From SH-MAG3 sp036374995 (GTDB taxonomy: Bacteria > Gemmatimonadota > Gemmatimonadetes > Longimicrobiales > RSA9): DNA of 64,000 bases. The DNA is taken from contig DASUSS010000002.1 in assembly GCA_036374995.1 (NCBI GenBank), positions 1-64,000 on the forward strand, given 5' to 3'. Position 1 is the stretch's first letter; the number at the start of each line of letters is the position of its first letter. This document shows, in pieces, positions 50,955 through 60,105 of this stretch. The notes below the pieces were generated by a model. The model was not told the origin of the DNA and ran no database searches. It was given only the letters and a program-made list of their open reading frames with translations. The translations under genes and the position numbers were made by a program.

Positions 50955-51878
50955 TCACCGGCTCCGGTCGCGGCCGGTCAGCTCCTCGCTCAGCTCGCGG
51001 AGTCGTGCGCGCGTCCGGTCATCGTATGCGCTCGCGTGCGCGCGCGAGCGCTCCAGGCCATCGTAGTATTCACCGCTGACCACATCCTCACCGGCGATCA
51101 GATGCAGCACCGCGGCCGCGCCCTCGGCTACGGTCGCGCGCGGGCGCACGCCTGCAGCACGCACCATCGGCGTGTCCATCAGCGAGGCGGGATGCAGCGC
51201 GACGACCGTCACGTTCCGGTCCTCGAGCTCACGCGCGAGGTCGATCGTGAACATGACCTGCGCGAGCTTGCTCCGCGCGTACGCACCCGATCCGCTGTAC
51301 CCGCGCTGCATCGTCAGGTCGTCGAAGTCGATCGGCTGCTGCGCGGCGGAGGCGACGTTCACGATACGGCCGCCCTCGGGAATCCGGTCCAGAAGAAGGT
51401 GTGTGAGCAGGAACCCCGCCAGGTAGTTCACCGCGAAATGCAGCTCGTGACCATCCGCGCTGGTCTGTCGCGCCCCGCGTGCCAGCCAGATCCCGGCATT
51501 GTTCACGAGCACGTCGATCCGATCGTACTCGTCGCGGATCCGCGCGGCGAATGCACGCACCTCGTCGAGCGAGCCGAAGTCGGCAGCATGGAACGCGGCG
51601 CTCCCCCGGCCGCTCCCGGCGATCTCCCGGACCAATGCCTCGCCGCGATCGCGGTTGCGGCCATGGACGATCACGTGTGCACCGCCGGCCGCCAGACGCC
51701 GCGCGACTTCACGGCCGAGACCGTCCGTCGAGCCGGTGACGAGGATGACCTGACGGTCGGCAGGCACGGGGTGCATGGGCTCCTGGGCGTGGGCGGCGAG
51801 GCTCGGCAGAACGAGCGCCGCCACGAGCAGCGGCGCCCCGGGACGTGCACGACGCAGGCCGTGTAATGTCGGAATCAT
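50955..51878 (-). CDS. Short-chain dehydrogenase with a signal peptide
   Basis: Encodes 307 residues from an ATG at 51878 preceded by GGGAGGTCCC. The SDR core is complete: TGSTDGLG (cofactor binding), NNAGIW, the active-site Ser region NVASAA and YARSK (Tyr, Lys). Before it lies a clear export signal (PLLVAALVLPSLAAHAQ). That is unusual, because NAD(P)H is cytoplasmic. Either the enzyme is exported already folded with cofactor, or the segment is an anchor. It is convergent with the universal stress gene. Substrate unknown. Confidence 0.88.
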   Translation of the reverse strand: MIPTLHGLRRARPGAPLLVAALVLPSLAAHAQEPMHPVPADRQVILVTGSTDGLGREVARRLAAGGAHVIVHGRNRDRGEALVREIAGSGRGSAAFHAADFGSLDEVRAFAARIRDEYDRIDVLVNNAGIWLARGARQTSADGHELHFAVNYLAGFLLTHLLLDRIPEGGRIVNVASAAQQPIDFDDLTMQRGYSGSGAYARSKLAQVMFTIDLARELEDRNVTVVALHPASLMDTPMVRAAGVRPRATVAEGAAAVLHLIAGEDVVSGEYYDGLERSRAHASAYDDRTRARLRELSEELTGRDRSR

Positions 51879-52041
51879 GGGACCTCCCAGGGACGCGGCC
51901 GCACCACACACGCGTGGGCGTGCGACGGTAAAGCCATGGTGTTGACGGACTTAAGCGGCTGGCGTCGTGCGTTTAATCGTCCCGTAATATGGCTCTGGCA
52001 GATTTCTCCCGCCACAACGAACCGAGGAGCGGGAGGCTCTG

Positions 52042-53637
52042 ATGAATAGATGGATGCGGGCGACGGCGATCATGGCGATCGCGGCGCTCACGGCGTGCAG
52101 TGACGACCCGACGCGCATCGTCGAGGTCGATCGGGTGGAGGTGGGGCCGGCGGATCAGGTGCTGGTGGTGGGAGATTCCGTGGAGATCACGGCGGTGCCG
52201 CTGACCTCGAAGGGCGACGTGGTGGTGGGGGAGATCCTGTGGCGGAACCTGCGTCCGGACCTCGCGACGCTGCGCGTGAGCGGCGGGACGGCGGTCGTGA
52301 ATGCCACGGCGCCGGGCACGGCGCGGATCGAGGCGGAGTCGGGCGGGCGGACGGGCTCGGTGATGATCACGGTGCTGGCGCAGTCGCAGGTGGCGTCGAT
52401 CGAGCTGCAGCCGACCACGCTGGTGCTGGAGAATGGCGAGCAGGGCTCGATCCAGGCGATCGCGAAGGCGGCGAGCGGCCAGGTCATCACCGGTCGCGCG
52501 GTCACGTGGAACGTCGTCTCGGGTGTGGCGGTCTCGATCGTGCCGCAGGCCGATGGAGCCGTGCTCGTGTCGGCCGATGATCTGGGAGTGGCCGTGATCC
52601 GTGCGACGATCGACGGTGTCACTGCGGACGCGGATGTGCAGGTCGTCGACACGGCGCCGCCGCCGCAGACGGTCGCGACGGTGGACATCGCGCCGTCGAG
52701 CTTCTCGCTCCCCGTGAATCACCAGGCATCGCTCCAGGCGATCGCGAAGACCGCGACCGGCGAGATCATCACGGGCCGGACCGTCACGTGGACGCTCACG
52801 GTGGACAGTGTCGCGACCGTGGAACCGATCGGGACGTCCACGTTCGCGTCGTTCACCGCGAAGAAGCCGGGCACGACGAAGGTGCGCGCGACGATCGATG
52901 GCATCACCGGCGAGGCGACCGTGCAGGTGACGGCCGTGCTGCCGCCGCCGTCGAGCCAGCCCTCGTACATGTTCTTCCCGGCCGGCCAGCAGGCCGCGTG
53001 GAAGGGTCACGCCCTCGGGATGGCCGGTCTGCTGACGGCCATCGGACAGAACGGTCCGATTGCGAATCCCACGGTCCTGTGGGAGGTCGAGGACTCGACG
53101 ATCGCTTCGATCGACGCGGCGGGTAACCTGACGGGGCTGAGCGCGGGCAGGACGCGGGTGCGCGCGAGCAGCGGCAGCGTGTACGCGTATACGTACGTCA
53201 CCGTGTTCGAGCTACCGTCCGGCGACCAGGCGTACGACCTGACGTACGACTGGTGGGATGGCCAGGTGCGGCTGGCGCCGCTGGTGGGCTCCGAGTCGTG
53301 GACGGATGCCAACGGCGCACAGCACCAGGTCTCGCTCTACGCGGTCGCCGGCAGCCTCGTGATGAAGTCGAATGGCCGGTACGAGCGCGTGATCACGGTC
53401 GAGGGCTGGATCTTTCCGCCGGCCGGCACCGGGCAGAAGGTCATCGACCGCGACCTCCTCGATGAGGGCATCGTGGCGATCATCATCGGCGGCGAGACCG
53501 GGTACCGCATGATCTCGGAAACGACGCCAGGCTACGAGTGGAAGCTTCTGGGCGCATACAAGCCGGGGCATGTGACAATGCGCGCCGCAATCGGCACGGC
53601 GCCCGAGCACGAGTACCTGTTCCGGCAGAGCCAGTGA
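52042..53637 (+). CDS. Surface lipoprotein with bacterial Ig-like domains
   Basis: Encodes 531 residues with lipobox LTAC near residue 19. Four or so Big_2/invasin-type Ig-like domains can be seen by their repeated pattern (VVLVGDSVEI, LVLENGEQGSIQAIAKAASG, LPVNHQASLQAIAKTATG and a later LWEVEDSTIASIDAAGNLTG). The last 150 residues have a different fold, beginning YDLTYDWWDGQVRL. It is likely an adhesin or surface structural protein. It is divergent from the SDR gene; the downstream 105-residue gene overlaps its stop (GTGA). Confidence 0.87.
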   Translation: MNRWMRATAIMAIAALTACSDDPTRIVEVDRVEVGPADQVLVVGDSVEITAVPLTSKGDVVVGEILWRNLRPDLATLRVSGGTAVVNATAPGTARIEAESGGRTGSVMITVLAQSQVASIELQPTTLVLENGEQGSIQAIAKAASGQVITGRAVTWNVVSGVAVSIVPQADGAVLVSADDLGVAVIRATIDGVTADADVQVVDTAPPPQTVATVDIAPSSFSLPVNHQASLQAIAKTATGEIITGRTVTWTLTVDSVATVEPIGTSTFASFTAKKPGTTKVRATIDGITGEATVQVTAVLPPPSSQPSYMFFPAGQQAAWKGHALGMAGLLTAIGQNGPIANPTVLWEVEDSTIASIDAAGNLTGLSAGRTRVRASSGSVYAYTYVTVFELPSGDQAYDLTYDWWDGQVRLAPLVGSESWTDANGAQHQVSLYAVAGSLVMKSNGRYERVITVEGWIFPPAGTGQKVIDRDLLDEGIVAIIIGGETGYRMISETTPGYEWKLLGAYKPGHVTMRAAIGTAPEHEYLFRQSQ

Positions 53638-53951
53638 GCACCGAAGCAGGAATGATCGAGGCCGTGGTGCAGGTCGGCACGAGCGAAACGCGCTACCTGC
53701 GCTGCGGCCGCGGTCAGAACGCAGTCGTCGTGCTCGCCGAGAAGGCATCGGAGCGGATCCGGCTCATGCGCGAGATACCCGACGGCTGCAGCGTGATTGC
53801 ACCAGTGCCCGACGCACTGCCCGAAGCCGATGCGGCAGCGTTCGACGCCTGGCTGCGTGGAGTCATAGATGGTCTGGGCCTGGATACGCCGCGGATCGTC
53901 CTTTCCCCGGGGATGGCCTGGCTGGCCGGGTACCTGGACGGAGTATCGTAG
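53634..53951 (+). CDS. Small protein, possible truncated alpha/beta-hydrolase
   Basis: Encodes 105 residues from a GTG that overlaps the preceding stop (GTGA). The pattern of strands and loops (YLRCGRGQNAVVVL, then GCSVIAPVPDALPEADAAAFDAW, then IVLSPGMAWLAGYL) resembles the N-terminal half of an alpha/beta-hydrolase, but the nucleophile elbow reads SPGMA with no G-x-S-x-G. It is therefore probably non-catalytic or a small unrelated protein. It is co-translated with the Ig-like lipoprotein and followed by a strong hairpin. Confidence 0.6.
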   Translation: MSTEAGMIEAVVQVGTSETRYLRCGRGQNAVVVLAEKASERIRLMREIPDGCSVIAPVPDALPEADAAAFDAWLRGVIDGLGLDTPRIVLSPGMAWLAGYLDGVS

Positions 53952-53959
53952 ATTCACGA

Positions 53960-54001
53960 CGCACAGGGGCGGCGCCCGCGAACGGACGGCGCCCCTGTGC
54001 G
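53960..54001 (+). terminator. Strong 12-bp terminator hairpin
   Basis: CGCACAGGGGCG (53960-53971) and CGCCCCTGTGCG (53990-54001) are perfect reverse complements around 18 nt. It begins 8 bp after the stop of the 105-residue gene. It has no U-tract. Confidence 0.75.
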
Positions 54002-54165
54002 TGCGCAGGGTGCAACGTGCGAGCAGCGAGCGGGTGCGATGACGCCGACATGCACGCGCCCGACGACGCACACGGCGTGCAGCACACAGGTTCCGCGCCG
54101 CGGTGACCCCTCTCGCGCGGACTGCTCCCCTCGCTAGATTCCGACAGTACCCCTTGAGCAGATCC

Positions 54166-57048
54166 ATGACGCAGTCCGGTCCGGACGTACCCCGAGGTAA
54201 ACTGCCTGTCGAGCTGACACAGTTCGTCGGCCGCGAGCGGGAGCTGCACGCGCTGCGCCAGCTCGCGGGCACGGCGCGTCTGCTCACGCTCACGGGTGCG
54301 GGCGGCAGTGGCAAGTCGCGGCTCGCACTCGAACTGGTGCGCGAGCTCGCTGCGCTGTCGCCGGACGGCGTCGCCTGGGTCGAGCTGGCGCCGCTCATGG
54401 AGCCGCGTCTCTTGCCGGGTGCGGTGCTGCGCGCGCTCGGCGCGCCGGACGAGGGCGGCCAGGTATCCGCGGAGACGATCATCGGCGCCGTGCACGACCG
54501 CGCCGTGCTGATCGTGCTCGACAACTGCGAGCACCTGGTCGAGGCGTGCGCGGACCTCGCCGCCGCCCTGCTGCGCGCGTGCCCGAACCTGCATATCGTG
54601 ACGACGAGCCGCGAGGCGCTCGGTGTCGCGGGTGAGCGCGCGTGGCTCGTGCCGCCGCTCGCACTACCCGCAGCGGGTGCGGAGCTCGCAGCGCTCGCGG
54701 AATCCGATGCCGTACGGCTCTTCGTCGATCGTGCGCGCGACGTCCTGCCCGGTTTCTCGCTCACTCCCGCAAACGCCGCCGCGGTCGCCGCGATCTGCAC
54801 GCGGCTGGACGGCATCCCGCTCGCCATCGAGCTGGCGGCCGCGCGCGTGCGGCACATGTCGCCCGAGCAGATCCGTGACCGGCTCGGCAATGCGTTCGCC
54901 CTGCTCACGACCGGTGCCCGCACGGCACTGCCGCGCCACCGCACATTGCGGGCGACGCTCGACTGGAGCCACGACCTGCTGTCCGAACCGGGCCGCATCG
55001 TGCTGCGTCGCCTGGGTGTGTTCCGCGGCGGCTTCACGCTGGATGTGGTCGAGAGTGTGGCGGCGGGCGATGGCATCGCGCGCGAAGCCGTGCTCGACAT
55101 CGTCGGTACGCTCGCCGACCGCTCGCTCATCGTCGTGCGCGAATCCGGCGACCGCGCACGCTACCACCTGCTCGAGACGATGCGGCAGTACGCGCTGCAG
55201 CGGCTCGACGAGGCCGGCGAGACGGAGCGCGTCCGGCGCCGTCATGCGGACGCGCTGATCGCCTATGTCGCTGCGGTCGAGCCGGATTTCACGACCGTGG
55301 CGCGGCGCGCGGCATTCGCGCAGCTCGAGCCGGAGCTGGACAACATCCGCGATGTGCTGGCATGGACGCACGAGCACGACCCGCAGCAGCACGTGCGGTT
55401 CGTCGGCATGCTGTGGTGGTTCTGGTACTCGACGCGGCACTGGGTGGAAGCGCACCGCTGGATCACGGCCGCACTCGCACTGCCCGCGGCCGCGCCGCCG
55501 TCGCGCGAGCGCGCGGCGCTCCTGTTCGCCGCGGGCGCACTGGCAGCACTGCGCGCGCAGAGCGCCGAGGCACGTCCGTACCTCGAGGAGGCTGCTGCAC
55601 TCGCGGCGACGCAGGGCGATGACAGGCTCGAGGCGTACGCCCACAACTACATCGCGATGACCTGGGCGTCATCGCTCTCGCCGCAGGCCATCGAGCACGC
55701 CGGCCGTGCGGAGCGCTGGATGCGCGCACATCAGGATGCGTACGGGCTGCGGCTGTCGCTTTTGCTCGGCGGCATGGGGCAACAGGCTGCCGGCAACACG
55801 GCCATCGCGGTCGCGAAGATGGAGGAGGCGGTCGCCATCGCCCGCGCGTTCGGCCAGGATCGCGAGCTGGCGATCGCTCTCCAGACGTTCGCAACCGTGC
55901 TGATCGGCATGGGCGATGTCGCACGCGCAGAGCAGCTCGCGGCCGAGTCGGTCGAGGCGTTGCGCCGCGACCCGGCATTCCTCTTCCTCGCGCGCGCTCT
56001 CGAGTACCTCGCGTACTGTCGCGCGTCGCGCGAGCCGGAGCGATCGGCGCGCACGCTCGGCATTGCATCCGCGATCCGGCAGCACATCGCCGCCGGCCGC
56101 TTCGCCCACGACGAGGAGCGGATCGGCCAGCTCATCGTCGGACTCCGCGACACGCTCGGCGCGGCGGAGTACGAGAGGTGCTTTGCGGAGGGAACTCGCG
56201 TGCAGCCGGTCGATGCCATCGACGATGCGCTCCCCGAGCGCGTCACGATCCCGCCGCCCGCGCCGACCACCCCGGCCCTCGCGCCGGCGCTGCCGGCCGG
56301 TCACGCGCCGGCCGATCTCGACGTGCGCGCACTCGGCCCGCTCGAGGTCATCGTGCAGGGGCACCGGATCGGGACGTGGCCGTACACGAAGCCGAAGGAG
56401 ATGCTCGTGTTCCTGCTACTCCAGCCGCAGGGCCGCACGCGCGCGGAGATCGGGGAGGCGTTGTGGCCGGGAGCGGGAGCCGCGCAGGTGCGCAACAGCT
56501 TCCACGTCACGATGCACCACCTGCGGAAGACGCTCGGCCACGCCGACTGGATCGTACTCGCAAACGAGCGATACCGCGCCGCGCCGGAGATCACGGTCGC
56601 GCTCGACGTCACGCAGTTCCAGCAGCAGGCGCAGGCGGCGCTCGCGCTCGAGCCGGCGGCCGCGATGGCTGCGCTGCGCGACGCCATGCGACTTTATCGC
56701 GATCACTTCCTCGCGGGCGAGACCGCCGCACCCTGGCGCGACGAGGTCCAGGACAGGCTGCGCCGCATGTTCTGTGATGTCGCGATGCGCCTGGGCGCGC
56801 TCCTCCAGGATGCCGGCGACCTCGACGGCGCCGTTGCCGCCTACGAGGCCGTGCTGGCCAGTGAACCGCTCCACGAGGAAGCGCACCGCGCGTTCCTGCT
56901 CGCGATCACCCGCTCCGGCAGACGTGCACACGCGCTCCGCCACATCGAGCGCTTTTCCGCACTGCTCGAAGAGCTGGAGCTGGAGCCGGAAGACGAGACG
57001 CTCGCGCTCTACGAGCGCATCCGGTCCGCCGGCGTTTCTCCGAACTAG
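54166..57048 (+). CDS. Large SARP-type regulator with NB-ARC-like ATPase, TPRs and C-terminal BTAD
   Basis: Encodes 960 residues. The N-terminal AAA/NB-ARC part has the P-loop TGAGGSGKS, LIVLDNCEHLVEA and TSREALGV (about 45-150), then a winged-helix-like region and TPR-like helices (about 370-690). The C-terminal 240 residues have an OmpR/SARP-type DNA-binding domain (VRALGPLEVIVQGHRI, PKEMLVFLLLQPQGRTRAEI) and a BTAD (ALRDAMRLYRDHFLAG...). In AfsR the order is reversed, SARP first. It should be an ATP-dependent transcription activator of unknown targets. The start at 54166 is chosen over an upstream Met. Confidence 0.9.
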   Translation: MTQSGPDVPRGKLPVELTQFVGRERELHALRQLAGTARLLTLTGAGGSGKSRLALELVRELAALSPDGVAWVELAPLMEPRLLPGAVLRALGAPDEGGQVSAETIIGAVHDRAVLIVLDNCEHLVEACADLAAALLRACPNLHIVTTSREALGVAGERAWLVPPLALPAAGAELAALAESDAVRLFVDRARDVLPGFSLTPANAAAVAAICTRLDGIPLAIELAAARVRHMSPEQIRDRLGNAFALLTTGARTALPRHRTLRATLDWSHDLLSEPGRIVLRRLGVFRGGFTLDVVESVAAGDGIAREAVLDIVGTLADRSLIVVRESGDRARYHLLETMRQYALQRLDEAGETERVRRRHADALIAYVAAVEPDFTTVARRAAFAQLEPELDNIRDVLAWTHEHDPQQHVRFVGMLWWFWYSTRHWVEAHRWITAALALPAAAPPSRERAALLFAAGALAALRAQSAEARPYLEEAAALAATQGDDRLEAYAHNYIAMTWASSLSPQAIEHAGRAERWMRAHQDAYGLRLSLLLGGMGQQAAGNTAIAVAKMEEAVAIARAFGQDRELAIALQTFATVLIGMGDVARAEQLAAESVEALRRDPAFLFLARALEYLAYCRASREPERSARTLGIASAIRQHIAAGRFAHDEERIGQLIVGLRDTLGAAEYERCFAEGTRVQPVDAIDDALPERVTIPPPAPTTPALAPALPAGHAPADLDVRALGPLEVIVQGHRIGTWPYTKPKEMLVFLLLQPQGRTRAEIGEALWPGAGAAQVRNSFHVTMHHLRKTLGHADWIVLANERYRAAPEITVALDVTQFQQQAQAALALEPAAAMAALRDAMRLYRDHFLAGETAAPWRDEVQDRLRRMFCDVAMRLGALLQDAGDLDGAVAAYEAVLASEPLHEEAHRAFLLAITRSGRRAHALRHIERFSALLEELELEPEDETLALYERIRSAGVSPN

Positions 57049-57071
57049 CTGCAGCCGCTCGGGAATACGAA

Positions 57072-57099
57072 GGGGCCGGCGCGTGACCGCGCCGACCCC
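57072..57099. terminator. Bidirectional terminator between convergent genes
   Basis: GGGGCCGGCGCG (57072-57083) and CGCGCCGACCCC (57088-57099) pair with one mismatch around TGAC. It lies between the SARP-type regulator (stop 57048) and the LVIVD gene (stop 57122). Confidence 0.7.
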
Positions 57100-57121
57100 T
57101 CTCCTGCGTCACTGGTATCGA

Positions 57122-59122
57122 CTACTGCGCGAGATCCCGGACTGCCTCTGCGAGCAGGCGGACGCGCGCGGCATCGCGCGAGCCGGCAGCTTCGCCGTCG
57201 AGCTGCGTGGCGAGTCGCGTCAGCGCGCTGCTGCGCGCCGAGCCGGATGCACGCTCCGCATTCGACAGCTCGGTGCGGATCGCCGCGATGCGGTCCGCGG
57301 CCAGTGCGTTCCCCCGCTCGAGCTGATCTACGTACGCGCGTGCTAGCGAGAACGACGCCGGCCAGACGAACTGCGGCTGGCCCTGCGCATTCAGGTAGTC
57401 GAGCCGGACCGTGCGCGCCGCGTCGATCTCGTTCTGCGAGATGTGCGCACTCGGCACCAGCTCGAGGATGTCGAGACCGCGCGCGATCTCCGAGCTCACG
57501 AGCGCGCCGTTGTACCAGTAGACCGACCAGCTGCCGCCGCCCTGCGCGCGCGTGGAGTCTACCGGGCCGCGGTCGAAGAACGCGATCTCGTGCGGGTTGT
57601 CCGGATCGGTGAAGTCGAACACCGAGATCCCGCCCTGATACCATGCCTGCACCATGACGTCGCGGCCGGGGATCGGGATCATTGAGCCGTTGTGCGCGAC
57701 ACAGTTCTCGAGTGCAGTCTGCGGCGCTGGCAGCTTGTAGTAGCTGCGGAAGCGCATCCTGTCGTTCTCGATCGTGAAGATCGCATCGGCGCCCCATTCC
57801 TTCGGGTCGCCCTCGCGGCAGTACGCCTGCCCGCCACCGCCCCACTCGTCCGAGAACAGGATCGTCGTCCCGGCGTTGTTGAACGTCGCCGAGTGCCAGT
57901 ACGAGAAGTTCGAATCGGCGACGGCATCGAGCCGGCGCGGGTTCACGGGGTCGGTGATGTCGAGCAGCAGGCCGTAGCCTTCGCACGCGCCGCCCGCACG
58001 GCCGATCGCCGGATAGACCGTGATGTCGTGGCACTGGTCCGGACCGGGACGCGGCCCGCCCTCATCGCGGTTGCCCATCCGCTCTGCCATCATGCGATCG
58101 ATCATGGCCTGGAAGTTCTGCCGGAGCGTCGCGCTGTCCGCAGCGGTCGGCGCCCCCGTGCCGCCACGTGCACGCACGATGCTGTCGAGGCGCGCGTTCA
58201 CGAAATCATCCGGCACGATCTGCGGGTTGCCCTGGATCTCGACGACGTACTTGCCCTCGCGCCGCGCCCGCTCCGCGGCGGCGATGTCCAGCGGAGAAGC
58301 GCCGTGCTCCGGCGGCGCGACCAGGTCCTCGAAGATGCGCGGCGAGCTCACGATCGCCGCCTGCGCCGGGTTCGCGAGCGGAACGCGGATCACTTCGATG
58401 CGGAACAGCGCGGAGCTCGGGTCCTCTCCCGGCGGCGCGCCGATGCAGCCCGGCAACTCCTCGACGGGACGGACCGCCGCCGAGCCCGATACGTAGATGT
58501 AGACGTTCGCCGGATCATCCGGATCGACGAGCACCGAGTGCGTGTGCGAGCCGCGGCACGTCTGCACGTTCCCGATGTACTTCGGGTTCCGGATATCGCT
58601 GATGTCGAAGATCCGGATGCCGCGCAGGCGGTTCGGGTTCACCCGCCCCTCCGCCGGCTCCGTGCCGCAGTCGAGACGGCCGCCGTACCCCTCGCCGGAC
58701 ACGAACAGCAGGTTCCGGTAGACCGAGACGTCGCTCTGCGATGCCGGACAGACGAACCCCTTCACCAGCTGAGGCTGGCTCGGGTTCGTGACGTCCCACA
58801 CGATGAAGCCGTTGTAGTTGCCCTGGATCGCGTAGTTGTCCTTGAACGCGAGATCCGAGTTCGTCACGCCGATGAACTCCGCCGGAGGCCGCGTCTCCGA
58901 CAGCAGCCGCATGTTCCACAGCGCCTTTCCCGCGTCCAGCAGACCGGCCCGCAGGCCAATGCGTGGATCGGGCGATGGCGGCCGGGCGGATGCCGTGGTC
59001 GACGGAACCGGCGTCGTCGTGGTTACCGCCGGTGCGCACGCGCCCGCACCGATCAGCGCGGCGAGCACGAGCGGAGCCATGCGGGTCGCTGCCCGGCAGG
59101 GATGCTGCAGTTCTGAGTTCAT
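57122..59122 (-). CDS. LVIVD beta-propeller lipoprotein
   Basis: Encodes 666 residues with lipobox IGAGAC near residue 28. The body is an LVIVD-type beta-propeller: IVWDVTNPSQPQLVKGF, IRIFDISDIRNPKYIGNV, LLLDITDPVNPRRLDAV and ISVFDFTDPDNPHEIAFF are repeats of the family pattern. A helical C-terminal tail (last 100 residues) follows. Such lipoproteins are found on cell surfaces and are of unknown function. The start at 59122 follows AGAGGAAGG. The DUF305 gene ends 36 bp upstream, so the two form an operon. Confidence 0.92.
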   Translation of the reverse strand: MNSELQHPCRAATRMAPLVLAALIGAGACAPAVTTTTPVPSTTASARPPSPDPRIGLRAGLLDAGKALWNMRLLSETRPPAEFIGVTNSDLAFKDNYAIQGNYNGFIVWDVTNPSQPQLVKGFVCPASQSDVSVYRNLLFVSGEGYGGRLDCGTEPAEGRVNPNRLRGIRIFDISDIRNPKYIGNVQTCRGSHTHSVLVDPDDPANVYIYVSGSAAVRPVEELPGCIGAPPGEDPSSALFRIEVIRVPLANPAQAAIVSSPRIFEDLVAPPEHGASPLDIAAAERARREGKYVVEIQGNPQIVPDDFVNARLDSIVRARGGTGAPTAADSATLRQNFQAMIDRMMAERMGNRDEGGPRPGPDQCHDITVYPAIGRAGGACEGYGLLLDITDPVNPRRLDAVADSNFSYWHSATFNNAGTTILFSDEWGGGGQAYCREGDPKEWGADAIFTIENDRMRFRSYYKLPAPQTALENCVAHNGSMIPIPGRDVMVQAWYQGGISVFDFTDPDNPHEIAFFDRGPVDSTRAQGGGSWSVYWYNGALVSSEIARGLDILELVPSAHISQNEIDAARTVRLDYLNAQGQPQFVWPASFSLARAYVDQLERGNALAADRIAAIRTELSNAERASGSARSSALTRLATQLDGEAAGSRDAARVRLLAEAVRDLAQ

Positions 59123-59158
59123 GATCCTTCCTCTGGTGGTTGCAGTGTGTGGTCCGAG

Positions 59159-59836
59159 TCAGGGCATCCGATCGCCCGGCAGCGCTGCGAGCATCTGCTC
59201 CATGCGCCGTACCTCCGTGATCTGATCCACCTGAACGTCGGACGCGAGTCGAAAGGCGTCCTCGTCCTGACCGGCACCGGCATCGAACAGATCATAGACC
59301 ATCTTCACGGCGCCATTGTGGTGCTGGATCATGAACGTGAGGAACAGCCGATGGAACGCCGTGCCGCGCGCGGCCGCCAGCTCGCGCATCTGCTCCGGCG
59401 TGATCATGCCGGGCATCAGCCCGTGACCCTCGTGACCCGTGCCGTGCACCATTACCGTCGTGTCGGTGATGTGCACCTCCGGCGACTCCAGGCCGCGATT
59501 CCGCAGCCACCGCTGCATGGTCGCGATCTCCGCCCTCTGCGCATTGATGATCCGACCCGCGAGCGTCCGCATCGCCGGGTCGTTCGTGCGCGCGGGAACG
59601 AGCTGCGACATCTCGATCGCCTGCGCATGGTGATGGATCATGTCCCGCATGAAGCGCACGTCCGCATCCGTGTAGTGCATGCGCGCGCTGTCCTGCCGGG
59701 CGCGGTAGATCGCCTCGAATTCGTCTGCGCTCGAATTCGTCGACTGCGGTGCGGGGGACGGCGTCGTGGCGCTGCTGCAGGCGGCCGCGGCCAGCACGGC
59801 CATGAGTACGACGGGTGGGATTCGTCCTGGTATCAT
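59159..59836 (-). CDS. DUF305 lipoprotein
   Basis: Encodes 225 residues with lipobox LAAAAC near residue 22. Two ferritin-like DUF305 half-repeats are clear: FMRDMIHHHAQAIEMSQLV (about residues 60-80) and FLTFMIQHHNGAVKMVYDL (about 165-185), each with a His-His and an Glu/Met helix that can bind metal. DUF305 proteins often lie near copper genes and may bind metals. The start at 59836 is chosen because it gives a lipoprotein signal; a longer frame extends into REPIN element 4. It precedes the LVIVD gene. Confidence 0.93.
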   Translation of the reverse strand: MIPGRIPPVVLMAVLAAAACSSATTPSPAPQSTNSSADEFEAIYRARQDSARMHYTDADVRFMRDMIHHHAQAIEMSQLVPARTNDPAMRTLAGRIINAQRAEIATMQRWLRNRGLESPEVHITDTTVMVHGTGHEGHGLMPGMITPEQMRELAAARGTAFHRLFLTFMIQHHNGAVKMVYDLFDAGAGQDEDAFRLASDVQVDQITEVRRMEQMLAALPGDRMP

Positions 59837-59943
59837 GACTCCGGGGTTCCGATGAACGGGCTGCCTGTCCGGCTCCAGCGCCCCACGGCGGCGCGGGAAC
59901 GGGGAATAGTACGTCATACGCGGTCTGCCGCCCAGTGTTTCCC

Positions 59944-60067
59944 GCGGACCTGGCACCAGATTTCTGTTGTGGCCGCTGGGGCCACGATTCCGCCCCATAC
60001 CCGGCTGGTGACCGGGACAGGGGCCGGGTCGGCACGAGCCACAACAGAAATCTGGTGCCAGGTCCGC
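59944..60067. repeat. REPIN-like inverted repeat, element 4
   Basis: Arms 59944-59973 and 60038-60067 are perfect 30-bp reverse complements; the outer end is GCGGACCTGGCACC and the arm contains AGATTTCTGTTGTGG. The spacer is 64 bp. It lies between the divergent DUF305 and macrodomain genes, 38 bp before the macrodomain start. Confidence 0.92.
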
Positions 60068-60105
60068 CGCCTTGCCGCGCGCCAGGTTCGCGACGATGTT
60101 GTGCC

